DNA of 64,000 nucleotides from Paenibacillus ginsengarvi (GCF_003626695.1 NZ_RBAH01000013.1:62001-126000), one strand, 5' to 3'; positions 1 through 8,972 are shown, numbered from the stretch's first letter. The notes: a model not told the origin generated them from the letters alone. Numbers and translations: made by a program.

Positions 1-173
1 ATCGCCGGATCATAAGTAATACTCGCTTTTTCCAAAGCAAAATTTACATTGGCGGAAGCGACGCCTTCCAATTTACCCAAGCCTTTCTCAATGCGGTTCG
101 CACAAGCTGCGCAAGTCATACCTGTGATTTGCAAAGTTGTTTGCTTCGTTTCCTGAGTAGCGGTTGCTGCCAC
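1..173 (-). CDS. copA: Copper-translocating P-type ATPase, N-terminal fragment (cut by window edge)
   Basis: Only the first 57 codons are inside the window. They begin at a GTG (171-173) preceded by an AAGGGAG ribosome binding site and encode a heavy-metal-associated (HMA) domain with the metal-binding motif GMTCAACANRIEKGL followed by a typical beta strand (EGVASANVNFALEKA). HMA domains bind Cu(I) and pass it to the ATPase membrane sites. The MTCAAC form is characteristic of the first HMA domain of CopA; a free CopZ chaperone is the alternative, since the ATPase body lies outside the window. The neighbouring csoR gene and the CsoR-like operator in its promoter support copper efflux. Confidence 0.75.
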   Translation of the reverse strand, partial: MAATATQETKQTTLQITGMTCAACANRIEKGLGKLEGVASANVNFALEKASITYDPA

Positions 174-219
174 GATTGTTCACTCCCTTATACCCATTTC
201 CATTGATCTTCTTGTTTTT

Positions 220-279
220 AGTATACCCCACTACCCTATATTTAGTCAACGGTTTTTTACAATACCCCGGAATCCTATA
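220..279 (-). promoter_or_regulatory. copA promoter with two CsoR-like operators
   Basis: Reading the minus strand, a -35 TTGACT (244-249) and a -10 TATACT (220-225) are 18 bp apart. The spacer is filled by an operator-like sequence, TATACCCCACTACCCTATA on the plus strand (222-240). A related copy, AATACCCCGGAATCCTATA, lies at 261-279, 39 bp upstream. CsoR repressors are known to bind G/C tracts flanked by TATA-type ends, so repressor bound here would block polymerase until Cu(I) is present. Confidence 0.6.
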
Positions 280-317
280 TTCCAGACAAAAGAAAAAGCA
301 GCAAAAGCTGCCGATTT

Positions 318-668
318 TTATTTAATTAACTTATTCATGGTTGTCATAAGTTCCGTCAAAACCTCGGTGTCGCCTTCTTGAATCCTCTCGATGATACAGC
401 TTTTGAGGTGATGCTCCAGCAGAAGCTTTCCGACTCCGTTTAAAGCAGATTGAACAGAGGCGATCTGATTCAGAACATCATCACAATACGTATCTTTATC
501 AATTAACCCTTTTATACCGCGTATTTGACCTTCAATCCGATTTAATCGGCTGACTAAGCTGTTTTTCACTTTATCCGAATGATGGCTTTTTCGATCGGAT
601 CCATCGGGCGAGCAGCAACCCGAATCATGTTCACTTACATGCTCCAGCATTTCCATATCAACACTCAT
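318..668 (-). CDS. csoR: Copper-sensing transcriptional repressor CsoR
   Basis: A 116-residue DUF156/CsoR-family repressor that releases DNA when it binds Cu(I). After a variable 35-residue N-terminus comes the conserved all-helical core (SLVSRLNRIEGQIRGIKGLI). The Cu(I) ligand triad Cys-His-Cys is visible as the Cys in YCDDVL and the His and Cys in HHLKSC. The N-terminus also has a Cys pair and several histidines (DSGCCS, SHHSD), unusual for the family. The ATG at 666-668 has a GGAGG site 9 nt upstream. It sits between copA and an MFS exporter and its own promoter carries the same operator type, so it is probably autoregulated. Confidence 0.9.
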   Translation of the reverse strand: MSVDMEMLEHVSEHDSGCCSPDGSDRKSHHSDKVKNSLVSRLNRIEGQIRGIKGLIDKDTYCDDVLNQIASVQSALNGVGKLLLEHHLKSCIIERIQEGDTEVLTELMTTMNKLIK

Positions 669-690
669 CTGATTCGCCTCCTATACAAGT

Positions 691-719
691 ATTATACTAT
701 AGCCCCACCCCCTATACAA
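691..719 (-). promoter_or_regulatory. csoR promoter with CsoR-like operator
   Basis: On the minus strand a -10 TATAAT (691-696) and a weak -35 TTGTAT (714-719) are 17 bp apart. The spacer is the operator TATAGCCCCACCCCCTATA (698-716), matching the copA site in layout. The same GGGGGTGGGG core occurs on the opposite strand at 736-745, so a second inverted half-site is possible. Confidence 0.6.
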
Positions 720-804
720 TGAGGTTCGTTTGAAAGGGGGTGGGGAGGGATTGTTCGATTGAAGTCTCCAGCCAAGCGATTCGTTAGCTAGAGACCTATC
801 CTAA

Positions 805-2250
805 TCACATTGCCGCCGGCCCGCTTGATTCCCCTTGTTTGGGTGAACGTATAAAGAGAAATGCTAAAACAGCTCCTGCAAAGGCCACGATGCCGGACCA
901 AAAAAATGCTTGATGAAACCCGGTATTCAAAGCTGTTAATGAATCGCTCCCTGTTTGGGAGGCTGCTCCCCCTGCAGCGATCGCCACCATAATGGCCAAA
1001 CTAATGGCCGAGCCGATCTGGTAACTGGTATTAGCCAAGCCGGATGCCAGGCCCGCCTCTTCCGGTTTCGCTCCTGACATGGCTGCCATCGTTGCCGGGA
1101 TATATGCAAGAGACATACCGAGCGCCCCTAATAACGATGCCGGGAGGACGTTCGCAACAAAAGTACCGTCTACCGGTGTATTTCCGGAAAATATAAGCAT
1201 GGATACTCCAAGAGCGATCAAGCCGATCACTAAATTAGCTTTCATTCCGAACTTCCCGATCCATTTGCCTGTAATGAACATCATGAAAATCGCAATCAGG
1301 ATCGTCATCGGCAGCAAAGCAACCCCGCCGGCGAAGGCGGAAAATTTCAAAATCTGCTGCATGTAAAGGTTGAGGAAATACCAAAGCGGAATCCAGCCTC
1401 CGGACAGCATGATAAGCGCAATATTCCCGGCTGCCAAGTTGGGTGCTCTAAATATTCGAAGCGGTACAAGAGGCTCTTTTTTAACAGCCTGCATGAAAAG
1501 AAAGAGAATGAAAAGAACAGCTCCTAAAATGAGGGTCCATAGAGTGGACGGCGAAGTCCACCCCTTATGCTCTGCAGTTACTATGCCGTATACGATTAAA
1601 ACTAAAGCGGCTGTGACGAAGAGGGCGCCCGTAACATCAATACTCCCTTTTTTGCGCAGCCCTTTCGACAACAGGGCAGGGGCTAACCATAAGGCAAAAA
1701 TACCGACTGGAACATTGATTAGAAATGTCCACTTCCAACTCAGCCATTCGGTAATCACTCCTCCAAGAAACACGCCGGCAGACCCTCCCGCCGCCGCTGA
1801 AGCGCCCCAGAAGCCAAGAGCCTTGCCCAGCTCCTTCGGGTTTCCGCTAAACAACATCATGACAATCGTTAATGCCGACGGTGCAATTAAAGCGGAACCG
1901 AACCCTTGCAATGCGCGGCCAACGTTAAGCGCCATATCGCTCCATGCCAATCCTGCAAGCAGGGAGGCCAAGGAAAGGATGGAAAAACCCCAGATGAAGA
2001 TAGTTCGTTGACCGAATAGATCGGATAATCGGCCGCCGAGCAATAGCAAACCGCCAAAGAAAATGACATAGGCGTTAAATACCCACTGTAAGCTTTCCTG
2101 CGTATATCCGAGTGCTTCTTTAATGGCCGGTAATGCTACCCCGATAATCGAGGTGTCCATAATTACCATAAAATTTGCAAGGCAAAGCAAAGCCAATGCT
2201 TTCCAGCGCTTAGGATCGGCTTGCAATAAAGCTTGTGATTGCTTCGACAT
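805..2250 (-). CDS. MFS drug/metal efflux transporter, DHA2 (14-TM) family
   Basis: A 481-residue integral membrane protein with about 14 hydrophobic segments. It has the MFS loop 2-3 signature (GGRLSDLFGQRT) and the antiporter motif C region of drug:H+ antiporters (GGSAGVFLGGVITEW), as in the EmrB/QacA group. The ATG at 2250 follows GGAGG at 7 nt. Substrate cannot be read from sequence. Its promoter contains a CsoR-type operator, so it probably responds to copper and may export a copper ligand or a toxicant accumulating with copper. No membrane-fusion partner is adjacent. Confidence 0.85.
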   Translation of the reverse strand: MSKQSQALLQADPKRWKALALLCLANFMVIMDTSIIGVALPAIKEALGYTQESLQWVFNAYVIFFGGLLLLGGRLSDLFGQRTIFIWGFSILSLASLLAGLAWSDMALNVGRALQGFGSALIAPSALTIVMMLFSGNPKELGKALGFWGASAAAGGSAGVFLGGVITEWLSWKWTFLINVPVGIFALWLAPALLSKGLRKKGSIDVTGALFVTAALVLIVYGIVTAEHKGWTSPSTLWTLILGAVLFILFLFMQAVKKEPLVPLRIFRAPNLAAGNIALIMLSGGWIPLWYFLNLYMQQILKFSAFAGGVALLPMTILIAIFMMFITGKWIGKFGMKANLVIGLIALGVSMLIFSGNTPVDGTFVANVLPASLLGALGMSLAYIPATMAAMSGAKPEEAGLASGLANTSYQIGSAISLAIMVAIAAGGAASQTGSDSLTALNTGFHQAFFWSGIVAFAGAVLAFLFIRSPKQGESSGPAAM

Positions 2251-2366
2251 ACTATAACCTCCAGATGAGCAGAATCCTCCGAAGAACTCTCTCCAGTCAA
2301 GATAACCTCGTGACGGCCGTCATAAAACGAGATTTGTGGAGAGCCATATTTTTCCGGATTACGACC

Positions 2367-2397
2367 ATTATAGTATAGGCCCCTACCCTATTGTCAA
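2367..2397 (-). promoter_or_regulatory. MFS promoter with CsoR-like operator; rest of the 2251-2586 gap is otherwise unassigned
   Basis: Minus strand: -35 TTGACA (2392-2397), -10 TATAAT (2367-2372), spacer 19 bp. The spacer contains TATAGGCCCCTACCCTATT (2374-2392), the third good match to the operator seen before copA and csoR. A weaker partial match (TGTAGGGGTAAGGGA) lies near 2437. Apart from this promoter and the terminator at 2499-2554 I see nothing else in this 336-base gap. Confidence 0.55.
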
Positions 2398-2498
2398 GAT
2401 CCTTTTTTGTTGCGAGTATGATTTGTTTTATTTTCATGTAGGGGTAAGGGAGATGGTATTTGGAGCATGTTGTATGAAGCAGGATTATTGGGTATTCG

Positions 2499-2554
2499 CA
2501 AAAATAATCACCCGAAATAAACCCGGCCAAATGGCCAGGTTATTGCGAGTGATT
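2499..2554 (-). terminator. Rho-independent terminator of the multicopper oxidase gene
   Basis: On the minus strand an outer stem AATCAC/GTGATT (2506-2511 with 2549-2554) encloses an inner stem AACCTGGCC/GGCCGGGTT (2520-2541), followed by ATTTTTGCG. It lies directly after the stop of the oxidase gene. Confidence 0.6.
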
Positions 2555-2586
2555 GGCTTCAACACCGGCGAACGCTCAGTATGGTA

Positions 2587-4128
2587 TCACTCCGGTTTAT
2601 TTCCTGCATGGGGGTCTGCAACAAAATCAGCCTTATAGTCTGTATATTTTAATTCCGTTACCATGCCAGACGAAGCATGATGAAGATCGTGACAATGGAA
2701 CATCCAATTCCCTTCATTATCAGCTTCGAATGCAACAACGTATTCTTCGCCCGGCTTCAAATTCAGCGTATCCTTAATAAGGGGGGACCCTTCAAGCGGT
2801 TTCCCGTTTTTGCTCAGCACTTGAAAGAAGTGCCCGTGCAGGTGCATCGGATGATCGTCGGTTTTCGAGTTATTGACGAGGCGAACCTTGATGGTATCTC
2901 CTTTTTTAACATTTATCGGTTCGGTTTTCGGAAACGTTTTTCCGTTTATGGTGTAGACCATGTCGCCGTTTTTCATTTCGGTGTTCAAATTCATTGTGTA
3001 TTCCAACGTATACTTCTGACCTAACGTAAAGGTAGCTTTGCCCGCTTGGCCGTAACGGCTTATATCGACGGCCGCCAGCTTCTCCGATTCATTCGCCTTG
3101 TCGGAACCTGTGGCAGCTCCTTCATAAACGATCGTCGCCTTCATCCCTTTAACTGCTGTGTTGCCGCCATGGTCCTCGATCAACCATTTGCCTGGGTTGT
3201 TCGCTACAAATTCAATATCGTAACGCTCTCCTGGAGCAATACTTATCACATTATCTTTCAAAATACCCGGGTTATTTATCGGCTGCCCATCGGCAGAAAT
3301 AACTTTGTACTCGTGTCCGTGCAAATGAATTTGATGAGACAAATACCCTGCATTGATCAAACGGATTCGGACTTTATCTCCCTGCTTGACAGGGAGCTGA
3401 TCGACCAGCGAGCCGGATTTTCCATTGATGGTGTACAGATCGTACATGCTCATATCGTGTCCCATATTCATCATACTGTGGTCCATGCCGGACATCTTGC
3501 CTCCGGACATATTCATGCCTGACATTTCCCCGGAGCTCATCCATTCATCCAGCATCAGTGTATAATCGCGGTCCGCTTTATCCTCGTTGTTACCTTCTAC
3601 AACGAAAGAACCGTACAGCCCGCGATCCAACTGATTTACACTATCCTGATGGGAATGGTACCAGTAGGTGCCGGGGACATCCGCTTTAAACTCGTACGTA
3701 AACGACTGGCCCGGTTGAACCGCATTTTGCGTTACGCCCGGTATGCCGTCCATCGCATTGGGCACGGGAACGCCGTGCCAATGAATGGTGACTGGCTCCG
3801 GCAACTGGTTCTTCAAGTTAATCTTAACGGTATCTCCTTGCTTAACCCGTATTTGCGGCCCGGGAACCGAATTATTAAATGTCCAGACCGGCAAAGTTTT
3901 GCCGGGAGCTATTTCCTGATTGCTTACGGAAGCCGTCAAATCAATGCCTTTGCCCGTTAGAACAGCCGGCTTCACCGTTTTCGTATCCGTCGTCTCTTTC
4001 GGAGCTTGTTGCGTCCCTTCCATATTCATTTTGGAGTGATCCATTTCGTTTTTTGAATCGGAACAACCCGCCAATACGACGGATAAAGCTCCGATTGCAA
4101 GTAGACTTTTAAACATCCAGCTAGCCAT
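2587..4128 (-). CDS. Multicopper oxidase lipoprotein (CopA/CueO-type Cu(I) oxidase)
   Basis: A 513-residue three-cupredoxin oxidase. The N-terminus is a lipoprotein signal with lipobox LAGC, so it should be anchored outside the membrane. All four copper-ligand clusters are present: HWHG and HSH in domain 1, then HPMHLHG and HCHDLHHASSGM in domain 3, the last giving the type 1 and trinuclear sites. A Met/His-rich segment (about residues 195-225; MSGMNMSGGKMSGMDHSMM is part) resembles the Met-rich insert of CueO and PcoA that delivers Cu(I). It probably oxidises Cu(I) to less toxic Cu(II) at the cell surface. It is divergent from a two-component system that may control it. No CsoR-like operator is seen upstream. 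Confidence 0.88.
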   Translation of the reverse strand: MASWMFKSLLAIGALSVVLAGCSDSKNEMDHSKMNMEGTQQAPKETTDTKTVKPAVLTGKGIDLTASVSNQEIAPGKTLPVWTFNNSVPGPQIRVKQGDTVKINLKNQLPEPVTIHWHGVPVPNAMDGIPGVTQNAVQPGQSFTYEFKADVPGTYWYHSHQDSVNQLDRGLYGSFVVEGNNEDKADRDYTLMLDEWMSSGEMSGMNMSGGKMSGMDHSMMNMGHDMSMYDLYTINGKSGSLVDQLPVKQGDKVRIRLINAGYLSHQIHLHGHEYKVISADGQPINNPGILKDNVISIAPGERYDIEFVANNPGKWLIEDHGGNTAVKGMKATIVYEGAATGSDKANESEKLAAVDISRYGQAGKATFTLGQKYTLEYTMNLNTEMKNGDMVYTINGKTFPKTEPINVKKGDTIKVRLVNNSKTDDHPMHLHGHFFQVLSKNGKPLEGSPLIKDTLNLKPGEEYVVAFEADNEGNWMFHCHDLHHASSGMVTELKYTDYKADFVADPHAGNKPE

Positions 4129-4279
4129 GATTTATCCTTCCTTTCTGTATCAAAAAATTGGATAGATCCATCATAACCGGTTCATATGTAGAACTTTTGA
4201 AGAAAGGGGAGCTACATCGTTTCTACACAAGTGGCTGGTACGGTAGACTACATGTATTGTGTATGGATGGAGGTTAGTG

Positions 4280-4972
4280 ATGAAAACGATATTAGTTGTA
4301 GATGATGAACCTAAAATTCGAGATGTCGTTGTGTCCTATTTAAGCAAAGAGGGCTTTCAGACGGTTGAGGCCGAAACTGGCTCAGAGGCCATCCAGATCG
4401 TGCAAAACGAATCGGTAGATTTCGTCATTCTCGATCTCATGCTCCCTGATATGGAGGGCGAGCATGTTTGCCAATCGATACGACAAATCCATTCCGTTCC
4501 GATTCTGATGCTGACCGCCAAGGTTTCGGAACATAATCGGATTAAGGGGTTATCCGTAGGAGCTGACGATTACTTGATCAAACCTTTCGATCCGCGTGAA
4601 GTGGTGGCGCGAGTACGTGCCATCTTGCGGCGGACCGACGACTCCTACTTGCTTGCGGACCGGCTGGCCTTTAACAAAGGGGAGCTGACAATCGATTCGT
4701 TGAGGCAGCATGTGTACCGCGGCGGTGAACTGGTGAGCTTGACTCCGAATGAATATAAGCTGCTGCTCCTTATGGCCAAACATCCTCAGCGCATTTTTTC
4801 GCGGGAACAACTCGTGGAAAGAGTGCTTGGTTATGATTTTGAAGGGGACATTCGCACGATCGATCAGCATGTGAAAAATATCCGGCAAAAAATAGAAATG
4901 GATCCCAAGTCGCCTAAATATATTGTGACGGTGTATGGGACGGGCTACCGTTTTGCGGGAGGCACAGTATGA
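4280..4972 (+). CDS. OmpR/PhoB-family response regulator
   Basis: A 230-residue two-component regulator. The receiver domain (residues 1-115) has the acidic pair in VVDDEP, the phospho-acceptor Asp in FVILDLMLPD, and the Thr and Lys switch residues (MLTAK, LIKPFDP). The C-terminal winged helix has the usual LTPNEYKLLLLM and VYGTGYRF blocks. I chose ATG 4280 over an upstream ATG because GGAGG lies 8 nt before it. Its stop overlaps the kinase start by ATGA, so the two are translationally coupled. Divergent placement from the multicopper oxidase suggests metal or envelope stress sensing, which is inference. Confidence 0.9.
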   Translation: MKTILVVDDEPKIRDVVVSYLSKEGFQTVEAETGSEAIQIVQNESVDFVILDLMLPDMEGEHVCQSIRQIHSVPILMLTAKVSEHNRIKGLSVGADDYLIKPFDPREVVARVRAILRRTDDSYLLADRLAFNKGELTIDSLRQHVYRGGELVSLTPNEYKLLLLMAKHPQRIFSREQLVERVLGYDFEGDIRTIDQHVKNIRQKIEMDPKSPKYIVTVYGTGYRFAGGTV

Positions 4973-6033
4973 ACAGGCTCCATACCCGTTTAGCGCTAAT
5001 GATAATAGGAATTGCTGCCGGTATTGTCTTGATTTCGACCATCAGCCTCATTTTAACCACTCACTATCACTTCTCGTTGTATCAAACACAAGCCGGCATG
5101 AGTCATCCATTTCCGGAGCTCGATTACCATTTAGAACAAGCACTTATGCAAACGATCGTTTGGACGTGTCTAATTTCCATTGCACTTGCGATCTTTCTCG
5201 GTTTTTATGTGGCCAGACGGATTTCGGCTCCTCTTGTGCATATGACACGTGTTGCGGAACGAATGACGGGAGGGGAATGGAGCACAAGAGTAGTTATTCG
5301 CGGGAAGGATGAGCTTGCAGATTTGGGAGTGTCACTTAATACTCTCTCAGGTCAGCTTCAACAGCACGAGCAGCTGCGCATTACGATGACGGAAGATATC
5401 GCCCACGAGCTGCGGACCCCGCTGGCCACGCTCAAAAGCCATATGCGGGCCTTGGAGGACGGGATTTGGGAGCCCACGCCGGAGCGCATCCACTCCTGCT
5501 ACGAAGAAATTGAACGATTAACGCAGCTGGTGGCCGAACTGGAAGACTTGACCCATGTGGAATCGCCGGGTTTTCAATTGGCGAAAAAAGAAGAATCGTT
5601 GTCGGTTATCATTGAGAGAGGTGTAGAATTGGTTGCGGCTGCCTACCGGGAAAAAAACGTCATCTTAAGAGGAGCAGTTAGCCCGAATATCCGTGCTTAT
5701 GTGGATTTTGACCGGATCATTCAAATCCTTGTCAATCTGCTTAGTAATGCGCTGAAATTTACTCCAGAACGAGGAGAAGTGCGTGTTGAGGGAAGCGAGG
5801 ACGGCAGTCATGTTAGGATCCAAGTTCAGGATACGGGGACGGGCATCCCGCAAGAGGACTTGCCCTATGTGTTTGAACGCTTTTATCGAGCGGATAAGTC
5901 TCGCAATCGGCGGACCGGCGGCAGCGGCCTGGGGCTGACCATTGTAAAGGAATTGGTCGCAGCTCACGGCGGGGACATATCGGTGGAGAGCGGGCAAGGT
6001 ACTACGTTTACCATACGGCTTCCCAAGGGATAG
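4969..6033 (+). CDS. Sensor histidine kinase (HAMP-HisKA-HATPase)
   Basis: A 354-residue membrane kinase partnering the response regulator just upstream. Two TM segments (about residues 8-30 and 58-80) bracket a very short extracellular loop of roughly 30 residues containing one His-Phe pair. HAMP follows (ARRISAPLVHMTRVAERM), then the phospho-acceptor His in EDIAHELRTPLATLKSHM, the N box NLLSNALKFTP, G1 box DTGTGIP, F box FERFYRADKSR and G2 box GGSGLGLTIVKEL. The small sensor loop suggests an intramembrane or small-ligand signal. All catalytic motifs are intact. Confidence 0.9.
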   Translation: MNRLHTRLALMIIGIAAGIVLISTISLILTTHYHFSLYQTQAGMSHPFPELDYHLEQALMQTIVWTCLISIALAIFLGFYVARRISAPLVHMTRVAERMTGGEWSTRVVIRGKDELADLGVSLNTLSGQLQQHEQLRITMTEDIAHELRTPLATLKSHMRALEDGIWEPTPERIHSCYEEIERLTQLVAELEDLTHVESPGFQLAKKEESLSVIIERGVELVAAAYREKNVILRGAVSPNIRAYVDFDRIIQILVNLLSNALKFTPERGEVRVEGSEDGSHVRIQVQDTGTGIPQEDLPYVFERFYRADKSRNRRTGGSGLGLTIVKELVAAHGGDISVESGQGTTFTIRLPKG

Positions 6034-6096
6034 CCAATCGGCTTTTTATGCAACCTATATAACTGTGTTAAAGTTCTGTAGCGGCAATATAACAAG

Positions 6097-6143
6097 AAAA
6101 AAATCCGTTTAAAGCCATCTCAAAGGCTAAAAGCGGATTTTTT
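6097..6143 (+). terminator. Terminator after the two-component operon
   Basis: Outer stem AAAAATCCG/CGGATTTTT and inner stem AGCC/GGCT around an 8-nt loop, ending in a run of T. It is A-rich before and T-rich after, so it could work in both directions. Confidence 0.75.
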
Positions 6144-6230
6144 GTGTTTTGAAAGTCTCCGGGGGCGATCGCTTCGAATGGGCCGGTTCGGTCACCGGGC
6201 TCTTGATGGCAAAAAAAAGTATTGCTACGA

Positions 6231-6320
6231 TGGAAAACGTTTGGTATATTTATTTTCATCGAATAATTCGTTTATATAAAAGGATTATTTGATAATTGAT
6301 AAACAATAATAGAAAACGTT
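6231..6320 (+). promoter_or_regulatory. Two AAAACGTT operator-like sites upstream of the sugar locus
   Basis: The palindromic core GAAAACGTT occurs at 6233-6241 and again at 6312-6320, the second 16 bases before the dehydrogenase start. Cores of this kind (two A-rich/T-rich arms around CG) are typical of LacI-family and CcpA operators. The LacI-type regulator encoded at 8973-9971 is a natural candidate, but this is inference. The rest of the 302-base gap holds the terminator at 6097-6143 and an AT-rich stretch. Confidence 0.4.
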
Positions 6321-6335
6321 AAAGTAGGTGCTAAA

Positions 6336-7541
6336 GTGAAAAAATATGCCATCGTAGGAACAGGGGACAGGGCGGCAGCATTCGGAAAACCGATGGCGGA
6401 CGCTTTCCCGAACGAGGTCGAGTTTGTAGGCGTGTTCGATAGTAATCCGTTGCGAGCCCATACATTCGCTCAAGAGCATGGCGGAGTTCCCGTTTATACC
6501 GATTTCGATACTATGCTTTCTCAAAGCGGCGCCGAGTTGTATGTCATTGCAACGCCGGATTATACCCATCACAAATACATCATCCGGACGATGGAAGCCG
6601 GTTTTGACGTTGTTACCGAAAAGCCGATGACGACAGACAGCGACAAGTGCAAAGCGATATTGGAAGCGGAACAGCGCACAGGGCGGCAAGTGACGGTAGC
6701 CTTTAATTGCAGGTTTATGCCCTATATGGCCCAATTGAAAACAATCATCGAGGAGGGGACGATCGGCCGGATTTTGAGCATCGATTTTAACTGGTACCTC
6801 GACACGCTTCACGGAGCGCAATATTTCCGCCGTTGGCACCGGCATATGCATCAAAGCGGCGGGCTGTTCGTGCACAAATCGACCCATCACTTCGATCTGG
6901 TCAATTGGTGGCTGGACGATGAGCCGGTGCAAGTGGGTGCGATGGGAACCAGGCAATATTTCGGGGCTTCGAGGGAACAGAGAGGGGAACGATGCCTAAC
7001 GTGCAGCTTCAAAAAATCGTGCGAGCATTATATCGATATTCAAGCGAGCAGATACCTCCGCGAGTTTTATTACGATAACGAGAAGGAAGACGGGTATATC
7101 CGGGACAAATGCGTGTTTGGCGACGATATAGATATTTACGACACGATGTCAGCCCAAGTTCAATACAAAAGAGGCGCCTTGCTGAACTACACCTTGGTGG
7201 CGCACAGTCCGTATAAAAATTGGTCCGCCACGTTTAATGGAACGGGGGGGAGAATGGAAGCGGGCGAATATTTCAGGGGACCTCGAGCCGAAGAGCCTAT
7301 GCACCACATTCAAATCTATAACCGCGCCGGAGAGGTGATCAGCCGGCAGTCCAAAAAAGCGACAGGCTCACATGGCGGCGGTGATTACCGTCTTCAACAG
7401 ATGATCTGCACGCAAGCGGAGGATGAGCTGCGGCAGCGCGCCGGTTCCAAGTCGGGAGCGATGGCCATGCTGATCGGTGTTGCCGCGAATCGTTCGATTG
7501 CAGAAGGAAAGAATATACGGATTCAAGATTTGCTGGATTGA
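6336..7541 (+). CDS. Gfo/Idh/MocA-family NAD(P)-dependent sugar dehydrogenase with a cysteine cluster
   Basis: A 401-residue protein with the Rossmann start KKYAIVGTGDRAAAFGKP and the family catalytic signature TEKPMTTDSDKCKAI, which contains the catalytic Lys. The C-terminal half holds HRHMHQSGGLFVHKSTHHFD with the conserved His pair. An unusual segment (about residues 226-261) has CLTCSFKKSC and later KCVF, which could bind zinc or an Fe-S cluster. It starts at GTG 6336. The gene is the first of a sugar locus with a solute-binding lipoprotein and a LacI regulator. The likely role is oxidation or epimerisation of an imported sugar or inositol; the exact substrate is unknown. Confidence 0.85.
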   Translation: MKKYAIVGTGDRAAAFGKPMADAFPNEVEFVGVFDSNPLRAHTFAQEHGGVPVYTDFDTMLSQSGAELYVIATPDYTHHKYIIRTMEAGFDVVTEKPMTTDSDKCKAILEAEQRTGRQVTVAFNCRFMPYMAQLKTIIEEGTIGRILSIDFNWYLDTLHGAQYFRRWHRHMHQSGGLFVHKSTHHFDLVNWWLDDEPVQVGAMGTRQYFGASREQRGERCLTCSFKKSCEHYIDIQASRYLREFYYDNEKEDGYIRDKCVFGDDIDIYDTMSAQVQYKRGALLNYTLVAHSPYKNWSATFNGTGGRMEAGEYFRGPRAEEPMHHIQIYNRAGEVISRQSKKATGSHGGGDYRLQQMICTQAEDELRQRAGSKSGAMAMLIGVAANRSIAEGKNIRIQDLLD

Positions 7542-7567
7542 ATTCATTAGGCGACGAGGAGGATACG

Positions 7568-8884
7568 ATGTCAAAGAAATCGATTACCGTAACAGGACTT
7601 ATTTTGCTGACCCTCGGCTTTTCGGCTGCTTGCCAAAAGCAGGAGAATAAGGAAACGACAGCCCCGCCGAAGGCCGAGGAAGCGGTTGCCGATCAAAAGC
7701 TGGAACTCGTCTTCCATTCGAGCAGCGGAGATACAGAAGAATCGTTTAACTCCTTTTATGGAGACGCGCTCAGGAAAAAGTTCCCGAATTGGACGATCAC
7801 CTATATTCGCAGTGCTGCAGGGAGGACGCTTCCGGAGCTGCTCGGAATGAAACAAAAAGTGGACGTTCTGTACAGCGCAAGCAATACGTTTAACGAGATG
7901 GCCATGCCTGTTGAGCTTCAATATAATATGACCGGGCTCATTCAAAAGCACGGTATCGATCTGGGACAGTACCAATCGGATTTGATAGAAGGGCTGCGTA
8001 CGACAAATGGCGAAATGTATGCGCTGCCAATCACCAATATCGTTCAGTCGTTATTTTACAACAAAACGATCTTCGATCAGTTCGGCGTGCCGTATCCCGT
8101 AGACGGCATGACTTGGGCAAACATGCTGCAAACGGCCCAGCGGCTGACGCGGAAAGAGGGGGATAAGCAGTATCTTGGCTTTGCCGCATCTCCGTCCTTT
8201 CTGAGCATGAATCCGTACGGACAATCGTTCTGGGATACGAAGTCGGACATGCCGACATTCCAGGAGGAAGTTTGGAAACGTCTGGTTCAGCAATATTTTA
8301 TCGATCCGGCGCAAGGGGCGGGTTATAAGGAATGGGTGGTTGCGAGCAATCGCCTTCCCTACCGGCTGGAATTGACCAATGCCCAGCTACTGGCGATGTT
8401 TGTATTTAACTCGCAGTTTCCCCTCACTGTCCCGGAAGATATGAAGAAGATAGATTGGGACATGGTCGCACTGCCCACTCTTGCAGAGGAGCCCGGCGTT
8501 GGCTCGCAGTCGACTCCGTACGTCATGGGGGTTACCAGCATATCGGAGAACAAGGATGCCGCCATGATGGCGATTCAATATTTGATGTCGCTGGAGATGC
8601 AGAGCGATTATTCCAGAAAAGGTTATATGCCGGTACTGGATCGCGAAGACGTCCGCAGTTCGTTTGCGCAGGATACGATATTTAAGGGGGAAAACTGGAA
8701 ATCGGTTTTCTACAACAAACCGGGCCCAATGGCGAAAAGCAGCCGGTATGAGCTGATGGCGGGCAAACAGCTGCAGGCGGTCGTTCCTCGAATCGTGAAA
8801 GGGGAGATCGATTTGAATACCGCGCTGAGAGAAGCTGGCGAGAATGCGCAAAAGGCGGTTGCGGAGGCAAAAAAGCAGCGTTAA
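7568..8884 (+). CDS. ABC transporter extracellular solute-binding lipoprotein (family 1)
   Basis: A 438-residue lipoprotein (lipobox SAAC about 20 residues in) of the MsmE/UgpB sugar-binding family. Start chosen at ATG 7568, preceded by GAGGAGG. Family features include the ligand-cleft segment ALPITNIVQSLFYNK, then FDQFGVPYPVDGMTWANM, and the C-terminal NTALREAGENAQKAV. It follows the dehydrogenase by 26 nt. No permease or ATPase gene is adjacent, so the transporter must be completed from elsewhere. Two paralogs of the same subfamily lie at 39240 and 58742. Confidence 0.87.
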   Translation: MSKKSITVTGLILLTLGFSAACQKQENKETTAPPKAEEAVADQKLELVFHSSSGDTEESFNSFYGDALRKKFPNWTITYIRSAAGRTLPELLGMKQKVDVLYSASNTFNEMAMPVELQYNMTGLIQKHGIDLGQYQSDLIEGLRTTNGEMYALPITNIVQSLFYNKTIFDQFGVPYPVDGMTWANMLQTAQRLTRKEGDKQYLGFAASPSFLSMNPYGQSFWDTKSDMPTFQEEVWKRLVQQYFIDPAQGAGYKEWVVASNRLPYRLELTNAQLLAMFVFNSQFPLTVPEDMKKIDWDMVALPTLAEEPGVGSQSTPYVMGVTSISENKDAAMMAIQYLMSLEMQSDYSRKGYMPVLDREDVRSSFAQDTIFKGENWKSVFYNKPGPMAKSSRYELMAGKQLQAVVPRIVKGEIDLNTALREAGENAQKAVAEAKKQR

Positions 8885-8972
8885 GATGCCTTACCCGCCG
8901 TGAATGGCAATGTCCCCGATTCTCCTTTATAATGGGAGCATAGAACAGAACTTTCATGAATCGGGTGAATAC

